A stretch of DNA of 64,000 nt from Neocallimastix lanati (nom. inval.) (GCA_016946835.1 JACVTC010000009.1:517501-581500); one strand, 5' to 3'. Counted from the stretch's first letter, positions 36,660 through 49,571 are shown. Translations and numbers: made by a program. The notes: generated by a model not told the origin, from the letters alone.

Positions 36660-39600
36660 ATGGAAGATAATATGTATTCAAATGAAATGTTTGTGAAGAT
36701 TCGTTCACAAATTAATTCTTCACTTGAAAATCAAAAAGAAGTAATTAGATATAAAAAATATACATAGAATATTACTTCGGAATATTAAAATTATTGTTTT
36801 ATTATTATTTTATTATGATTTATAAAAATTATACATTAATAATTTTTTTTTTTTTTTTTTTATAAATGAAATCATTTTGAAATCATTTTGTAGGCTGCTC
36901 TTGTATTACAAGCTGTAGATCAAACAATTAGAGAACAAGGTCAAACTCCAAATGCAGTTGCCTATTTTGCTGCTTTGGTATTAATTTATTTTAATAAAAT
37001 ATAATATATTTATTTTGATAGATTTTTATTTATATTTATATATATATTTTAAATGTTAATATAAAAATATTGTTTATATGATAAAAAAGATGACAGTTTT
37101 AGACCAACAAAAAGAATCAGATAATATTAATATTATTTCAGCTATTACTTATTTATTATCTATTGTTTTTCCAAAGTATATATTAAATTAATAATTTTTA
37201 TATATTATTTAATAATTAAATTTTTAAAATATATTTTTATCAAAGTAAATAAAATAAAATAATTTAAATTTTATTTAGAAATATAAATATATTAATATAT
37301 ATTATTTAAATTGGTTTTAAAAAACTAATTAATTAAATTATTAATTAATTAATTAATTAATTAATTATTTTTATTATTATTTTATATTTGAAAAAATATT
37401 ATTGATAATTATTATTATTATTATTATTATTATTAATATTATTTTATTATTATTATTTTTTTTTACTAAATAAATATATTAAATATTTTTTAAAATTAAG
37501 ACTTACAACATCAATTTTAAAAGTTAAATTTAAAGATATTTCTGTTATACTTTCAACAGTTTTAGAAAGATATCAGTCACATGCTCCACTTACAAGATCT
37601 GTTATTGGTTGTTTTGAACATATTTTAATAGCACAAGATTCGGTTATTTGGTCAACTGATACTGCAAAGAGAATCTTCCAAATTATTATTATATTAGCTA
37701 TTGATGATAGACCAAAGGTAAGAAAGAGAGCACAAGATGCTATTAGAAAAATTTTATATAATCCACCACCACCATCTATTCAACATCCAGCCACTGGTAC
37801 AGTTGCAGACTTTTGTATTAAAATTTTAAAGGATACAGTTAATGCACCAGTTAAACGTAAGGAAAAAGAACAACAAGTTTATCATGTATTAGGTTTTTTA
37901 AAATCAATTATTATAGCTCTTGCATTGCAAGGTGCTTCTGATCGTAATCGTCAGAAGCTCTCCAATTTAGTTGATACATTATTAAAGTTACCAGTTGTTT
38001 ATGCTGGATCAGGTAATACTGTTATTACTCAATGGGTTTTCCAAGTTTTAGAAGTTTTATTATTAGCTGGAAAGAATGATAATCCTAATGTTATTGAAGA
38101 AGTTCAATTAGATGTCAAATTAATTGAAAACGTTATCTTATCTTTAATGAACATTATGCCAAATCAACAAGATATTATTTTAACCCCATTATGGTTGAAT
38201 TTAATTAGACAAGCCTTTTTACGTATGGCTGAATTAATTAATGATATGGAATCAAATGATGATATGGTTGAAGATGTTGACATGATTCAACAAAAACAAC
38301 AATATGTATATACCCAACATCCACAATTACTTTCAAATTTCTTAAATGTTACTTTCCCAATTTTAATGAATGAAAATTCTAAGGCTGTTATTTTCATGAA
38401 TGCTGCTGAATGCTATATTGATATTATAAAGAATGGTCTTACAAAAGCTATTTTAGAACAAACTTATATTCATAAAGAAACTCCATTACTTTTAATGATT
38501 AATTTAGTTAGTCACAGTTTGGGTGATGTTAAATATAGGAATTCATGGGGTTCCATTCTTTTAATTATCGAAGCTTTATTTGAAGTAAATAATTTTAAAT
38601 TAAAAAAAAAAAAAAAAAAAAATAAATTCTTATTTTTATAATAATCTTAATCTATAATAATTAGATATACTATAGTTAATTTTATAATATTTAATTAAAA
38701 TATATGGAAATATATTTATTAATTTATTATATCTATTTATCTATCTATCTGTCTATCTATCTATCTATCTATCTATATATATATTTTTTAATAAATTTAT
38801 ATTTTTCAAAAATCTTTATATAATAATAAATATATATATTTTTAAAAATTTATATATATATATATATAATTAAATATAATAGGTTCTTGATTCAAATTCT
38901 CTTCCTTTATTAGAAGAGATCTTAATCAATATTATGTCAATTCGTGATGATACTGATTATAATTCACAATTTATTTTTAAATCAGAATTAGATAAGGCTA
39001 TTATGGCTTCAGTTCGTGCAGTTGGAATGGAAAACTTTGTTTCTTTAGTTCCATTAAATATTGAAAGGGAAATTCCAGATGAACCAGTTAGACCATATCT
39101 TTTATCTATTTTTTCAAAGGCTTTAGCTGCCAATCAAAGTTCAACTAAATTTGGAAACAATACATTAAAATTCTTTAGTGTTTTCTTCTTACCATTAGCT
39201 AAGAGATTATATACTAAAAGTGCTGAATATTGGAAACAAAGTAAATTTACGGAATCAAAACTTTTTGAAACTTTAGCTACCCAAGTTTGGCAGATTTTCC
39301 CAGAATTATGTGGTTCTATGCCTGGTGATGTTAAACAGTCTTTCCATTTAATAGTTCAACACTTAGGTATGATTTTACAACAACCTATTGAAAGAATTTA
39401 TCCAAATTTATCATCAAATCCAGAATTACGTCCTTTAGTTTGTACTGGTCTTCAAGATTTAATTAATAAGAATTATGATATAATTAATAATCCAAAGGAT
39501 ACTGTTTCTGATGAAGTTGTTTGGAAAGCTAAGAATAATTTAACTGAAATTAAGAAATATGTTGCTAAATTCTTAGCTACTTTATGTAATGTTTACACTA

Positions 39601-41615
39601 ATGTTCAATTGGATGTTATTGAAAGTATTAAAAAGGGTAATGTTAGTTCTTATTATGAAAAGGAAAGAACGGCTTATGAAGATACTATATGTAGTTGTTT
39701 AAAGATTGCAGAAGGTAAGGATATTTCATCCTACTTTAAGAATTTAGTTAAAACTCTTCTTCAATCTCAAATTAATAATAATAATGATGCCACAAAGAAA
39801 AATGTTCAAGACCTTCAGAAGACCTATAGATTATATTATATTCTTGATTTAATGTTAGTTTTCCTTCCAAACTTACCAGAAATGAAGGAAACTGGACCGG
39901 TAGATGAAAATAATTCTATTATTTTATACTATAAGGTTTTAATTGGACAAATTAATGATTCTGATTCTACCATACAAAAGAAAACCTATAAATCTTTAGC
40001 TACTCTTATTTCTAATATTAAGGATAAACCAGAGTTTTTAAAGGTTATTAATATTGAAGAACTTATCAGTCAACTTATTGATCCTCAAGTTATTATGAAA
40101 TTATCTGCTAATAGTGGTGTAAAGAAATTACGTACTAATACTTTAATTAGTGCAGTTAGCGCCATCAGCGCCGAACAATCTGAAATTCTTTTACAGATTG
40201 TTCCAATCATTCTTTCTGAAATTATTCTTGGTACTAAGGAAGTTAATGAAAAGACTAGAAATACTTCTTATGATGGTATTGTTATTATGGGTAAGAAGAT
40301 GCTTGAAATTGGTAAATTAAATGAACAAAAAGGTATATTTGGAAATGGCATAAATAATACTAATAATAATAATGGTATGTCATCCATTGAAGATAGTAAT
40401 AAGAAGGGTAATGTTAACTTAAATGAATACTTTATGATGGTTGTTGCTGGTTTAGCTGGTTCATCACCACATATGCAAGCAGCTACTATTGGTTGTTTAT
40501 CTAGATTATTATATGAATTTAGAGATGAAATGGATAAACAATTAATTAAGGAACTTTTAACTACCGTTATGTACTTTATGAGTTCATTAAGTCGTGAAGT
40601 TTTGAAGGCAGTTCTTGGTTTTGTTAAAGTTTCTATCGTTTGTTTAGAACCAGAACTTTTAGAAGATTATGTAGAATTAATTATTACTTCTATTTTATCT
40701 TGTTCGAAAGATAAAAAATCTCACTTTAAAACTAAGGTTCGTCACATCTTTGAACGTTTAATTAGAAAATTTAGTTATGAAGTTGTTGAAGGTTTTGTTC
40801 CAGAAGAAAGTAAAAAATTAATTATTAACATTCGTAAGAGACGTGAAAGAGCTAAGAGAAAGAGTAATACGGAAAAGAAGGATGAAGAAAATAAGAATAA
40901 GGAAAAAACTAATGAAAACTATGAAAAGACCATGTATGATAGTGAAAGTGATTTAGGTAGTGGTGATGAAAATTCTGATGATGAAGATGATACTATGGAT
41001 AGTTATCTTCCGGAACAATTTAAGACCTATAATAAAACTAGAAAGAATGACGGAACTTGGATTAAGGAATCGGAGGATGCTATTGATTTCTTGGATCCAC
41101 GTATTGTTTCTAGAGTTATTGGTACTAAGGAATCAAGTATTGGTGGAAACAAAAGAAAGAGTAAGAAGGAAGCTTTCAAGCGTAATGATTCTGGTAAAAT
41201 GATTATTAATGATTCAGAAGAAGAAGATAATCAAGATGCTGATATGAATGAACCCGCTGAAGAAGATTACTATATGCAAAGTGTTAAAAGTGCTGATAGA
41301 TTTACTCGTACTCCATCTGGTCGTGTTAAGTTTAATAAAACTCAAACTAAGCGTGGTAGAAGTGAAGAAGATGACTTTATGGATGAAGATGATGATTATG
41401 ATGAAAAGAGTGTAAAACGTGGTAAGGGTGAAAATGGTAAAATTGCTAATATGCTTGGTAGAAATTACAAGGCAAAGGTAATAAAAAAAATAATAATAGT
41501 TAATAAGAAATCAGTATATACTACTACTACTACTACTATAATAATATATATATAATTTTTTTTTTATAAAAAAAATTTAATTTAAATATTATAATTGATA
41601 TTAAAATTTTATTTA

Positions 41616-41650
<35 letters not shown>

Positions 41651-42022
41651 TTTGTTTAAAAAAAAATAGAATGCTGCTGGTGATGTTAAGAAGAAGAATC
41701 AATTAGATCCATACGCTTACATTCCATTAAATTCAAAGATTGTCGGAAATAAGTAAATATTATAAACAATTATAATCATTATATATATATAAGTTTTTTT
41801 ATTTTTATTTTTATTTTTATTTTTTTTTTTTTTTTACTATGATTTATTATAATTAATAAATTTAAATAATATAATTATTATTATAGACGTAAATCTGCTA
41901 AAGTTGCTGGATCCTTTAAAAATATTATTCGTGCTGCTCAAAAGGGAAGTACTGAAGGTCATAATTCTGCTAGAAAGCAAAGAATTGCACAAGCAAGAAA
42001 GGGAAACAAAAAACATAAATAA
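36660..42022 (+). CDS. RRP12: RRP12-like ribosome biogenesis protein
   Basis: Seven exons: 36660-36740, 36894-36977, 37090-37175, 37501-38584, 38883-41477, 41670-41752 and 41887-42022. The total is 4149 nt, or 1382 residues, in phase throughout and a little longer than the yeast and human proteins. Most of it is a helical HEAT-repeat solenoid; the NUC173 region should lie in its first half to middle. A basic stretch (IRKRRERAKRKSN, about residue 1100) is followed by an acidic one (about 1130, SDLGSGDENSDDEDD). The C-terminus is Lys/Arg-rich (KSAKVAGSFKNIIRAAQKG..., ending GNKKHK), as in Rrp12. Rrp12 binds pre-40S particles and karyopherins and is needed for 40S maturation and export; it acts in nucleolus, nucleus and cytoplasm. 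Identification rests on overall layout and the C-terminal motif. Confidence 0.85.
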
Positions 42023-42350
42023 ATAAATTAATTATTATTTTTTTTTTTTAAATGTTGATCATAAATAATTATTTAAGCATAATAAATTTTTAATTTCACC
42101 TTTAATACTTTATTTTTTATTTTTTATTTTTTTTTATTTTTAATAGATTAATTACATCATATTTTTATCTAATAATAATTTTAAAAAGAATTTATTTTCT
42201 TATAGAATATTCAAAAATTTTTATTTATTTTCTAAAATGTGGACTTATATAGTGAATATAAATATTAATTTTTTTAATTAATCATTTTTCTTTTATTTAT
42301 TATATTAAAATTATTATTCCTTATATATATTAATAAATATATATATATAT

Positions 42351-42401
<51 letters not shown>

Positions 42402-42702
42402 TTTATATATTAAATATAATGTATTAATATGAATATTTAATAAAAAATTAATAAAATTAATAAAACATTATTCATTATTTGATATTGAATAAAGAAAATA
42501 TTAAATATTTAGAATATCTATATTTCTATATATAAAAGTATTACATAAAGAAACAAATTTTAAAAATATATGTATAGTACTACATATATATATGTATTTA
42601 ATATGAATATGAATAAATAAATGAAATACATGAAAATAATAATAATTAAAAAAAAGAAAGAAAAAGAAAATTTTTTTATTGATTTGAATTTTGTTAAAAA
42701 TA

Positions 42703-42756
<54 letters not shown>

Positions 42757-42909
42757 AGGAGGATGAGATTTATTAATTGGGGTATAATCTCTATCATTTA
42801 ATGTTATAAAAAAAAATATTTTACAATAATTAGTGGTCGAGCTTTAACAAGGTTTAATGACATAATAATAATCGGATTTCAATTGATTTATATTTATACA
42901 ATTTCACTT
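42023..42909. other. AT-rich spacer 3' of RRP12
   Basis: T-runs and (TA)n. The frame at 42501-42797 is low-complexity. Confidence 0.6.
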
Positions 42910-44135
42910 ATATGAATATTAAAGTTAGAAAATCTTTTTTTTTCTTTCTCTAGTTTTTTATCCAATAATAAAGTTCCACTCTTAGGTTCAAACAAAAACA
43001 ATTCTATGAATGTACAATCTTTAATTAACACTGCATTGTTGTGGTGTAATGATTTTGACTCCTCGAACAAGGAAGATTATCTCAACATTGAAAAGAAGAA
43101 AAAAAAAAAAAAAAAAAGTAATTATTATATCAAAAGGAACTTAACGGTTAGTGTTTATGCCTTATCTCATGATCTTCAAGTATTTCCAATTTCTGGCTTT
43201 TATGCTTCTTTCCAAATAAAATGCTTTTTGTAAATGGAGAAATTCTAAATGTATCATTAAAGATCAATCTCATAAACCATATCCCTTCAATGCTACGTTA
43301 TTCATGGTCGAAAAAAAAAAAAAAAAAAAAATCACTTGCTCTACAAGAAAATTAAGAAAAAGAATATCAACTAAATTTCAAAGATGTTATTGAATCATAT
43401 TGGTCTGATGTTGGTAAATTCCAAGGAATCAAAGGTACGAATTACAATAACTTCAAATTTATAAATACTAGAAATTTATTCAAGCTCAGCCTTGAATACC
43501 CCTCATTTAAGTTTAAGGTTTTAACTGGATTCTTTAAGATTAAGAGCTGGATACAATTATAATACTAACTATTGCAATTAGAAGTAGTAGAGTTTCTGAC
43601 GATTGTTCCTAAATTCTGCCCTTGTTGTGGAAAAGGTGAACAATCTTTTATTTATTGGATATTTGAATACTCTACCTTTTCTTTATGTCGATGTAAATCT
43701 TTAGATTTCATCGATGATCTTTTTTTTTTTTTTTTTTTTTTTTTTTTATTTGTCAATAAAAATAAAGGAATCTTTCTTTACTTCCTTCCTATTCTATTAT
43801 TTTTGAATATGAAAATTTTCATAAACAGGTAATATTGATGAATTTCTTTTCGTTGGAAATTTCAACTTTAGATGAGCTACAATTCGATTCTAGGGAACAG
43901 AGAGATTTAAGTGAACAACTCTATAAAAAAGTTCCACAACAGGGGTCTACTGTTCCATATATTGTAGGGCTTTGCGGGGAATATCTTACTAATACAATAC
44001 TGATCATCAGTAGCTCTCTTGAGTTAACTTTTTTTTGAGAGGTTTATCAAAAACACTTTCATTACCAAGAGTTATCGACGTCAATCCGATATGGCAAAGG
44101 AATAGTGCAGTTAGAAAGTCCTGTTAAATTCTCAT

Positions 44136-44333
44136 AAAACAAAAGAAATAACATCTTTAAAATAAAAAGTGGTGATATCCACTAAACTCTCCCCCCTGAA
44201 CCACGAGAAAGATCATCAAAAGTTAAATTACTTACAATAGGTTCTGTATTCGGAACTGTGCTAATAGTAAATGTGTATTGAATTTAGTGGATATCACCAC
44301 TTTTTATTTTAAAGATGTTACTTCCTTTGTTTT
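44136..44333. repeat. foldback, 51-bp near-perfect arms inside the LINE 3' region
   Basis: Arms 44136-44186 and 44283-44333 carry TTTAAAATAAAAAGTGGTGA and its reverse complement, with two mismatches noticed over 51 bp and a 96-bp loop. Both arms correspond to the LINE 3' region around 53020-53070, one inverted. Confidence 0.9.
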
Positions 44334-44494
44334 ATTATTTTTGATTTAACTGGTGATCAGATTACTACACATAGTATACATCACGCCGAAATTTTTTTTT
44401 TTTTTTTTTTAACTTTTGAACTTATTTTTATTCTTTATTTCATTAAATTTTCTATGATTAATTAATTTTTTTTTTTTTTATTATTATTATTTAT

Positions 44495-44635
44495 TATTTT
44501 TTTTTTATTTTACTTAATCTTATACATACATTTTATTTTTTTTTTATTTTACTTAATCTTTTACATACATTTTATTTTTTTTTTTTATTTTACTTAATCT
44601 TTTACATACATTTTATTTTTTTTTTATCTTTAAAT
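44495..44635 (+). repeat. three-copy tandem repeat in the LINE 3' region
   Basis: A unit of about 42 bp (TTTTACTTAATCTTTTACAT then ACATTTTA plus a T run) occurs three times. It is absent from the other LINE copy and so arose after insertion. Confidence 0.8.
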
Positions 44636-44760
44636 TATATAATGTATTTTTTTTTTTTTTTAAAAATGTAATACATAAAAATATATTAATCTATTTAATA
44701 AAGCACTAGAAGTGTATTCTCTTCCTAGTCTTAAAAAAAAAAAAAAAAGAAAAAAAGAAA

Positions 44761-44885
44761 TTTTTACAATTTCTTTAAAATATTTGACTATGGATAAAGG
44801 ATGGTTAAAGATGAATAAGTTTTAAGGGTGATGGTTTAAATTCTTAATCTTGATAATTAAGATCAGCTCCACTTTTTATCATTTA

Positions 44886-44982
<97 letters not shown>

Positions 44983-45463
44983 TATTTTATTTTATTTTAT
45001 TTTATTTTATTTTATTTTATTTTATTTTTTTTATGTTTATTTTTTTTTATTTTTTCTTTTTTCTTTTTTATTTTTTATTTTTTATTTTTTATTTTTTTTC
45101 TAGAAAAGGAGTTACAATTATTTTTATTTTTAATTAAAACCATGATTGGTATTTCTCCAAGGTATTAGGTCAATTAATATTAAGAGCTTTTTATTAAAAT
45201 AAGTCCTTTTTAATATTTAAAATTATACTTTTTCAAGGAATCATTGTACTATTTGTAACTTTTTTTTTTTATTTTTTATTTTAAATTATTAATGTAGATG
45301 TTGATAGATTTTATTAATTTATTTAAAGTTTAATATCAATCTAAATTTTTTTTAGTATAGATAAAGGTATAATAAACAAGAAATTATAATGTTTATTATT
45401 AAATATTAATTTATAATTTATATTTACTATATTAATTTATGATTTTAATGTTAAAATAAATAA
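44761..45463. other. low-complexity spacer
   Basis: An (ATT)n array at about 44884-44980, a (TTTTA)n array at 44983-45024, then T-rich DNA. No gene was seen. Confidence 0.7.
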
Positions 45464-45975
45464 AAAGAATACAAAATATTAAATAAACCGACAAGATATA
45501 AATTTATTAAAATAATAAGTACATTATATCCTGATATTGATAAACTTTATTGTTATAGAGAATTTACAGAGGTCAATTGCAATGAGTCATTAATTGAAGT
45601 AAAAGTTCATATAAAGTCATATCAAGTATTGCCTGTACGGTATATGTATGCAGATAATAATGCGATTAAACAATTTTTAATCAATCATTCTTCAGGAACG
45701 GGGAAATCGTTTACTGCTTTATGGATTCTTTTAAATTTCATTAAGGTATTTGAAAAGAAATCAATTATTCTGGTTAAAAGCCGGGAATCTAATTTGAAAT
45801 TCAACCAAAGAATAGCTTCATGGTATTCCTACACTTTTAATTTTTCTTAAACCATTACCCGGAATTATTAATTATTAACAATTTATTAATAAATATATAG
45901 AATTCCACACCTATATTACATTTTGTACATCTATATCATCGTTTAATGATGAAAAATTAGTGAAGAGAAAGACAA
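45464..45975 (+). pseudogene. fragment of a virus/linear-plasmid-type SF2 helicase
   Basis: A frame without an early ATG is open from 45464 to the TAA at 45850. It contains a motif I (P-loop) HSSGTGKSFTALWIL preceded by a Q-like segment (IKSYQVLPVRYMY) and followed by a hydrophobic strand (KKSIILVKSRES), the order seen at the start of superfamily-2 helicases. After a break, a second frame (about 45890-45975) reads IEFHTYITFCTSISSFNDEK, as expected for the next part of such a protein. The DEAD/DEAH box and the C-terminal RecA half are absent. The short motif-I spacing and the F.TY..F segment point to helicases of large DNA viruses (D6/D11 type) or fungal cytoplasmic linear plasmids rather than cellular DEAD-box enzymes. 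That origin is an inference. Confidence 0.5.
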
Positions 45976-46806
45976 AAAAAAATTTTTTTTTTTCTAAATT
46001 TTCAAATTGAGTATGATTTAATTTATTAATTCATTAATTTTATCCAAATAGGTCATATTAAAGAATACGTGATAGCAGTTTCAAAGTTTCGTAATAATAA
46101 TAATGTTGATTGTATTTACCTAATTTCAATAAAATTTTTTTCTGAGTAGGAATGAATTTAATTAAATAATGATGAATAAATATTATTAACATTAATCTTT
46201 CTTTTCTGTTTTCCTTATATCACGAATAAAAAATTTTGATTAATAACTAAAAATTAAAAATTCCATACATTCCAAAAAAAAAAAAAAAAAAAAAAACTAG
46301 AATTAAAATATTTATATTTTATAAGCTTTACTAAATGAAGTATCTCTTTACCATATCACTATTTTTTTTAATATAAATTTAAATGAACGATTGTTAATAT
46401 GTTTATAAATATCATCTAAAAAAAAAAAAAAAAAAACAAGTATATATAGAAATATCCTTTAAATTCATTCTTTATCAATTATGAAAACAGTTTCTTAAAG
46501 TTATCCTCAATAATTCTATATATAATATTATCTTATTAAACATTTAATAATAGAATTTAATACTAATTTCATCTTATGCCTAATCTTTAAGTAATAAAAT
46601 AAATTATATATGTATCTTTTTATAAACTTATAATTTTCAATACTAATAAAAAATTTTTTTTGTCAATATAATTAAATAATATAATTAAAATTTAACAAAT
46701 ATTAGAAGATTAATGAAAAACAATGAAAATTAGTCATTGTAATAATTATTATATTAATAATTATTTATTGTAAAGTTATTTGTTTTAATGAACATATATA
46801 TAAACA

Positions 46807-46837
<31 letters not shown>

Positions 46838-47018
46838 ACTCTATTTCATTAATATTTTTAACAATTAAACAAATATATAAATATACATATAATTATTAAT
46901 AGAAATTTACATTAAATTTTTTATTTTATAAATTTATGATATATGTTATTTTTTATTTTTTTTTTTTTTTTATTATGATTGTTATATGAAGTTTTATTAT
47001 TATATGTAAAATTATAAT
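45976..47018. other. AT-rich spacer
   Basis: A-runs and short AT palindromes. No coding stretch was seen. Confidence 0.55.
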
Positions 47019-47320
47019 TTAGTGAATATAATAGATTATGCAGTTTACATAGTTTGTTTGATATCGTATCAAATAATAACATTTTAAAAATGCATTATTT
47101 GTAGTATTTCTTAAATACATAATATTTATATCTAAAATATTTTTTAATTCATCAATATTATTAATATCTAAATTTTTTATATTAACATTAGCTCCTTTTA
47201 TATCTAATTCAATATAATTTATAATAATATCAATACAAATTTTATTAATATAAAATATTTTTTGTTTATTATATTTTAAAATTATTAAATATTTATTAAT
47301 ACAAAAAAAAATTATAATTA
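47019..47320 (-). CDS. possible unidentified exon (about 95 codons, no start seen)
   Basis: The minus strand is open from about 47320 to a TAA at 47021-47019. The translation is not homopolymeric, with varied Leu/Ile/Lys/Asn and words such as ELDIKGANVNIKNLDINNID and FLKCYYLIRYQ. The GANVN word recalls ankyrin-type repeat proteins, but a single word proves nothing. No ATG, intron partner or family is evident. It could be a 3' exon of a decayed gene or chance openness. Confidence 0.3.
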
Positions 47321-48373
47321 TATATATATATAGATAATGGAATATTCAATTAACGCTTTATACTTTTATTCGTATTTATTTATTTATTCTTATTTATTTA
47401 TTTATTTATTATAATTAAATATAATAATAATAAATAAATAAATAATATAAATAATATAAATAAATAATATAAATAAATAATATAAATAAAAAAGATTATA
47501 TGAGTCAACTTAATATATGATATATGATTTATAATATATTATATATTATTTAATATATTAATATAAATATGAATTTTATCAAAATAATAAAAGGAAATAT
47601 ATATTATTACAATTTGCCTTTTAAAAAATAAAAGTATAACTTATAAGTTTAAATTTGATTCAAAAGTGAAAGACTTTTTAATAATTCAATATTGTTATAT
47701 AGCATTTTATTATTATTATTATCATTTTTTTTTTTCTTTAAAAAAAAAAATTATTTTATTGTATATGTTATTTTATAGAATTAAAAATTGCTTAATCAAA
47801 GAACAAAAATTTAATGATTAAAAAAAGTATATTACTATTATTTTAAGAAAATATTTATTAGGATATAAATTATTTTCTATAAAAATTACTATAGTAATTT
47901 AGGAAAATCTAATTATATGATAATCATAGTAATTAATTATTATTTTTATTTTCAGAATTTATTTTATTTTATTTAATCTTTATTTATATTTAATTATAGG
48001 AAAAATTTAATTATGATATTTATAAATATTATAAAAGTATTTTATTTTCAGATAATTGGAAACATTTTTACAGTATTAGTAATTTTGTTCTTATTTATAT
48101 TTTTATTTATTTTTTTTTATAATAATTCTTATATTAATATTAAAAAAAAATAATGTATATGTAGAAATTATTTTTATGTAATACATATATTATAATATAG
48201 TATATAATATATTAAATTAAATTGTTTATATTATATTAATCAATCAAACTTTATAAATATTTGTGGCTATGTATTATGATTGGTAAAAATGAGAAATGAA
48301 AATAGTTAACAAAAATGAAAATTCGTACCTTAGGATTAATCTTTCTCTTTTTTCATCCACACTCGTTATAATC
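47321..48373. other. spacer and 5' region of the eS8 gene
   Basis: TTTA repeats at 47380-47500, then mixed AT DNA. The 70 bp before the eS8 start are pyrimidine-rich (TCTTTCTCTTTTTTCATCC), a common feature of ribosomal-protein leaders. No specific promoter element can be assigned. Confidence 0.5.
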
Positions 48374-49516
48374 ATGGGTAATTATTATTTCAATAAATGA
48401 AATATGAAAAAAGAAGCCTTGAAATAATCTTTTATGAATTAATTATGAATTAATGTTTTTTTAATATAAATGAAATTGTGAATAAAATATATGTGTTTAA
48501 TTGTTGATATGTATTGGTTTTTGTGTTTAACTATTAAATTGATGGATTGAATGTTGTAATTTAATATATAATTAATAATAATCGATACGAATTTAAAAAA
48601 TAACAAATCAATGATATATAATGAAATCTTTTTCGTATAAATGGAAATAAGGCGTTATTTTGTTAATTATTGTATTCAAATAATAAAATGTATAATATGT
48701 ATTAATGAATTTAATGATTAAATTTATGTGAAATAGGTATAAGCAGAGACAGTCGTCACAAGCGTAACGCTACCGGTGCCAAGCGCGCCCAATACCGTAA
48801 GAAGAGAAAGTTCGAAATGGGTCGTCAAAACTCTTTAACTAAGCTTGGTTCTAAGAAGATCCACACCATCAGAGTTAGAGGTGGTAACCTTAAGTACAGA
48901 GCTTTAAGATTAGATAGCGGTAACTTCTCTTGGGGATCTGAAGCTATCACTCGTAAGACTCGTATTGTTGCTGTCGTCTACAACGCCTCTGATAACGATC
49001 TTGTCCGTACTAACACTCTTGTCAAGAACGCCATTGTTCAAATTGATGCCGCTCCATTCAGACAATGGTTCGAATCTCACTATGGTGTTACCCTCGGTAA
49101 GAAGAAGGTATGTATATAAAAAAAGTGTTTTTAAATTAAAATAGAATTAAATTTAATAATAAAAAATTTTATTGATTCAATTTTTTTTTTTAAAAATTTA
49201 GGCCGACGAAGAAGAAAAGAAGCTCTCCAACCACGCCCAACGTAAGCGCGATGCTCTTAAGGAACAATCCAAGATCGAAAGTAACATTAAGGATCAATTC
49301 GCTGCTGGTCGTCTCTACGGTAATTATTATAGAAAATTATAGAGTATATAATTTCATATTTTTTTTCGAAATTTTATTAAATATTTAAAATATATACTTA
49401 ATAAATATAAAGCCTGTATCTCTTCCCGTCCAGGTCAATCCGGTCGTGCTGACGGTTACATTTTAGAAGGAAAGGAACTTGACTTCTACGTCAGAAAGAT
49501 CAAGTCTAAGAAGTAA
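48374..49516 (+). CDS. RPS8: 40S ribosomal protein eS8
   Basis: Four exons: 48374-48377 (ATG plus G only), 48737-49107, 49202-49319 and 49413-49516. They total 597 nt, or 198 residues, close to the 200 of yeast. The protein begins [20 protein letters not shown], continues with [10 protein letters not shown] and [17 protein letters not shown], and ends YVRKIKSKK, all diagnostic of eS8, a structural component of the small subunit body. The 4-nt first exon and the 359-nt first intron put an intron straight after the start codon. Codons are strongly C/G-ending (AAG, CGT, ATC, GCC), unlike every neighbour, as expected for a highly expressed gene. An AATAAA lies 50 nt after the stop. Confidence 0.97.
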
Positions 49517-49565
49517 AAAGTGTATTATTGACAATATAAATGTTTTAATACAATTTTTGACAATC

Positions 49566-49571
49566 AATAAA
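49566..49571 (+). terminator. probable polyadenylation signal of RPS8
   Basis: AATAAA 50 nt after the TAA stop. AT content is high enough that chance occurrence cannot be excluded. Confidence 0.45.

Larger units (their letters stand above)
42910..44760 (+). mobile_element. degenerate, 5'-truncated L1-like LINE copy
   Basis: From about 42915 it follows the LINE at 50571-53292 beginning in the middle of that ORF (its 51783 region, AAAGTTAGAAAATC). Readable pieces include TALLWCNDFDSS, YALSHDLQVFPISGFYASFQ, the C-terminal zinc motif CPCCGKGEQSF with WIFEY where the other copy has WIFKC, and a tail piece LDELQFDSREQRDLSEQLY. Frameshifts and poly-A/poly-T expansions break all frames. The 3' end (AGAAGTGTATTCTCTTCC, about 44709-44725) matches the other copy and is followed by an A-rich tail. 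The copy is older than the one at 50.6 kb. Confidence 0.85.
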
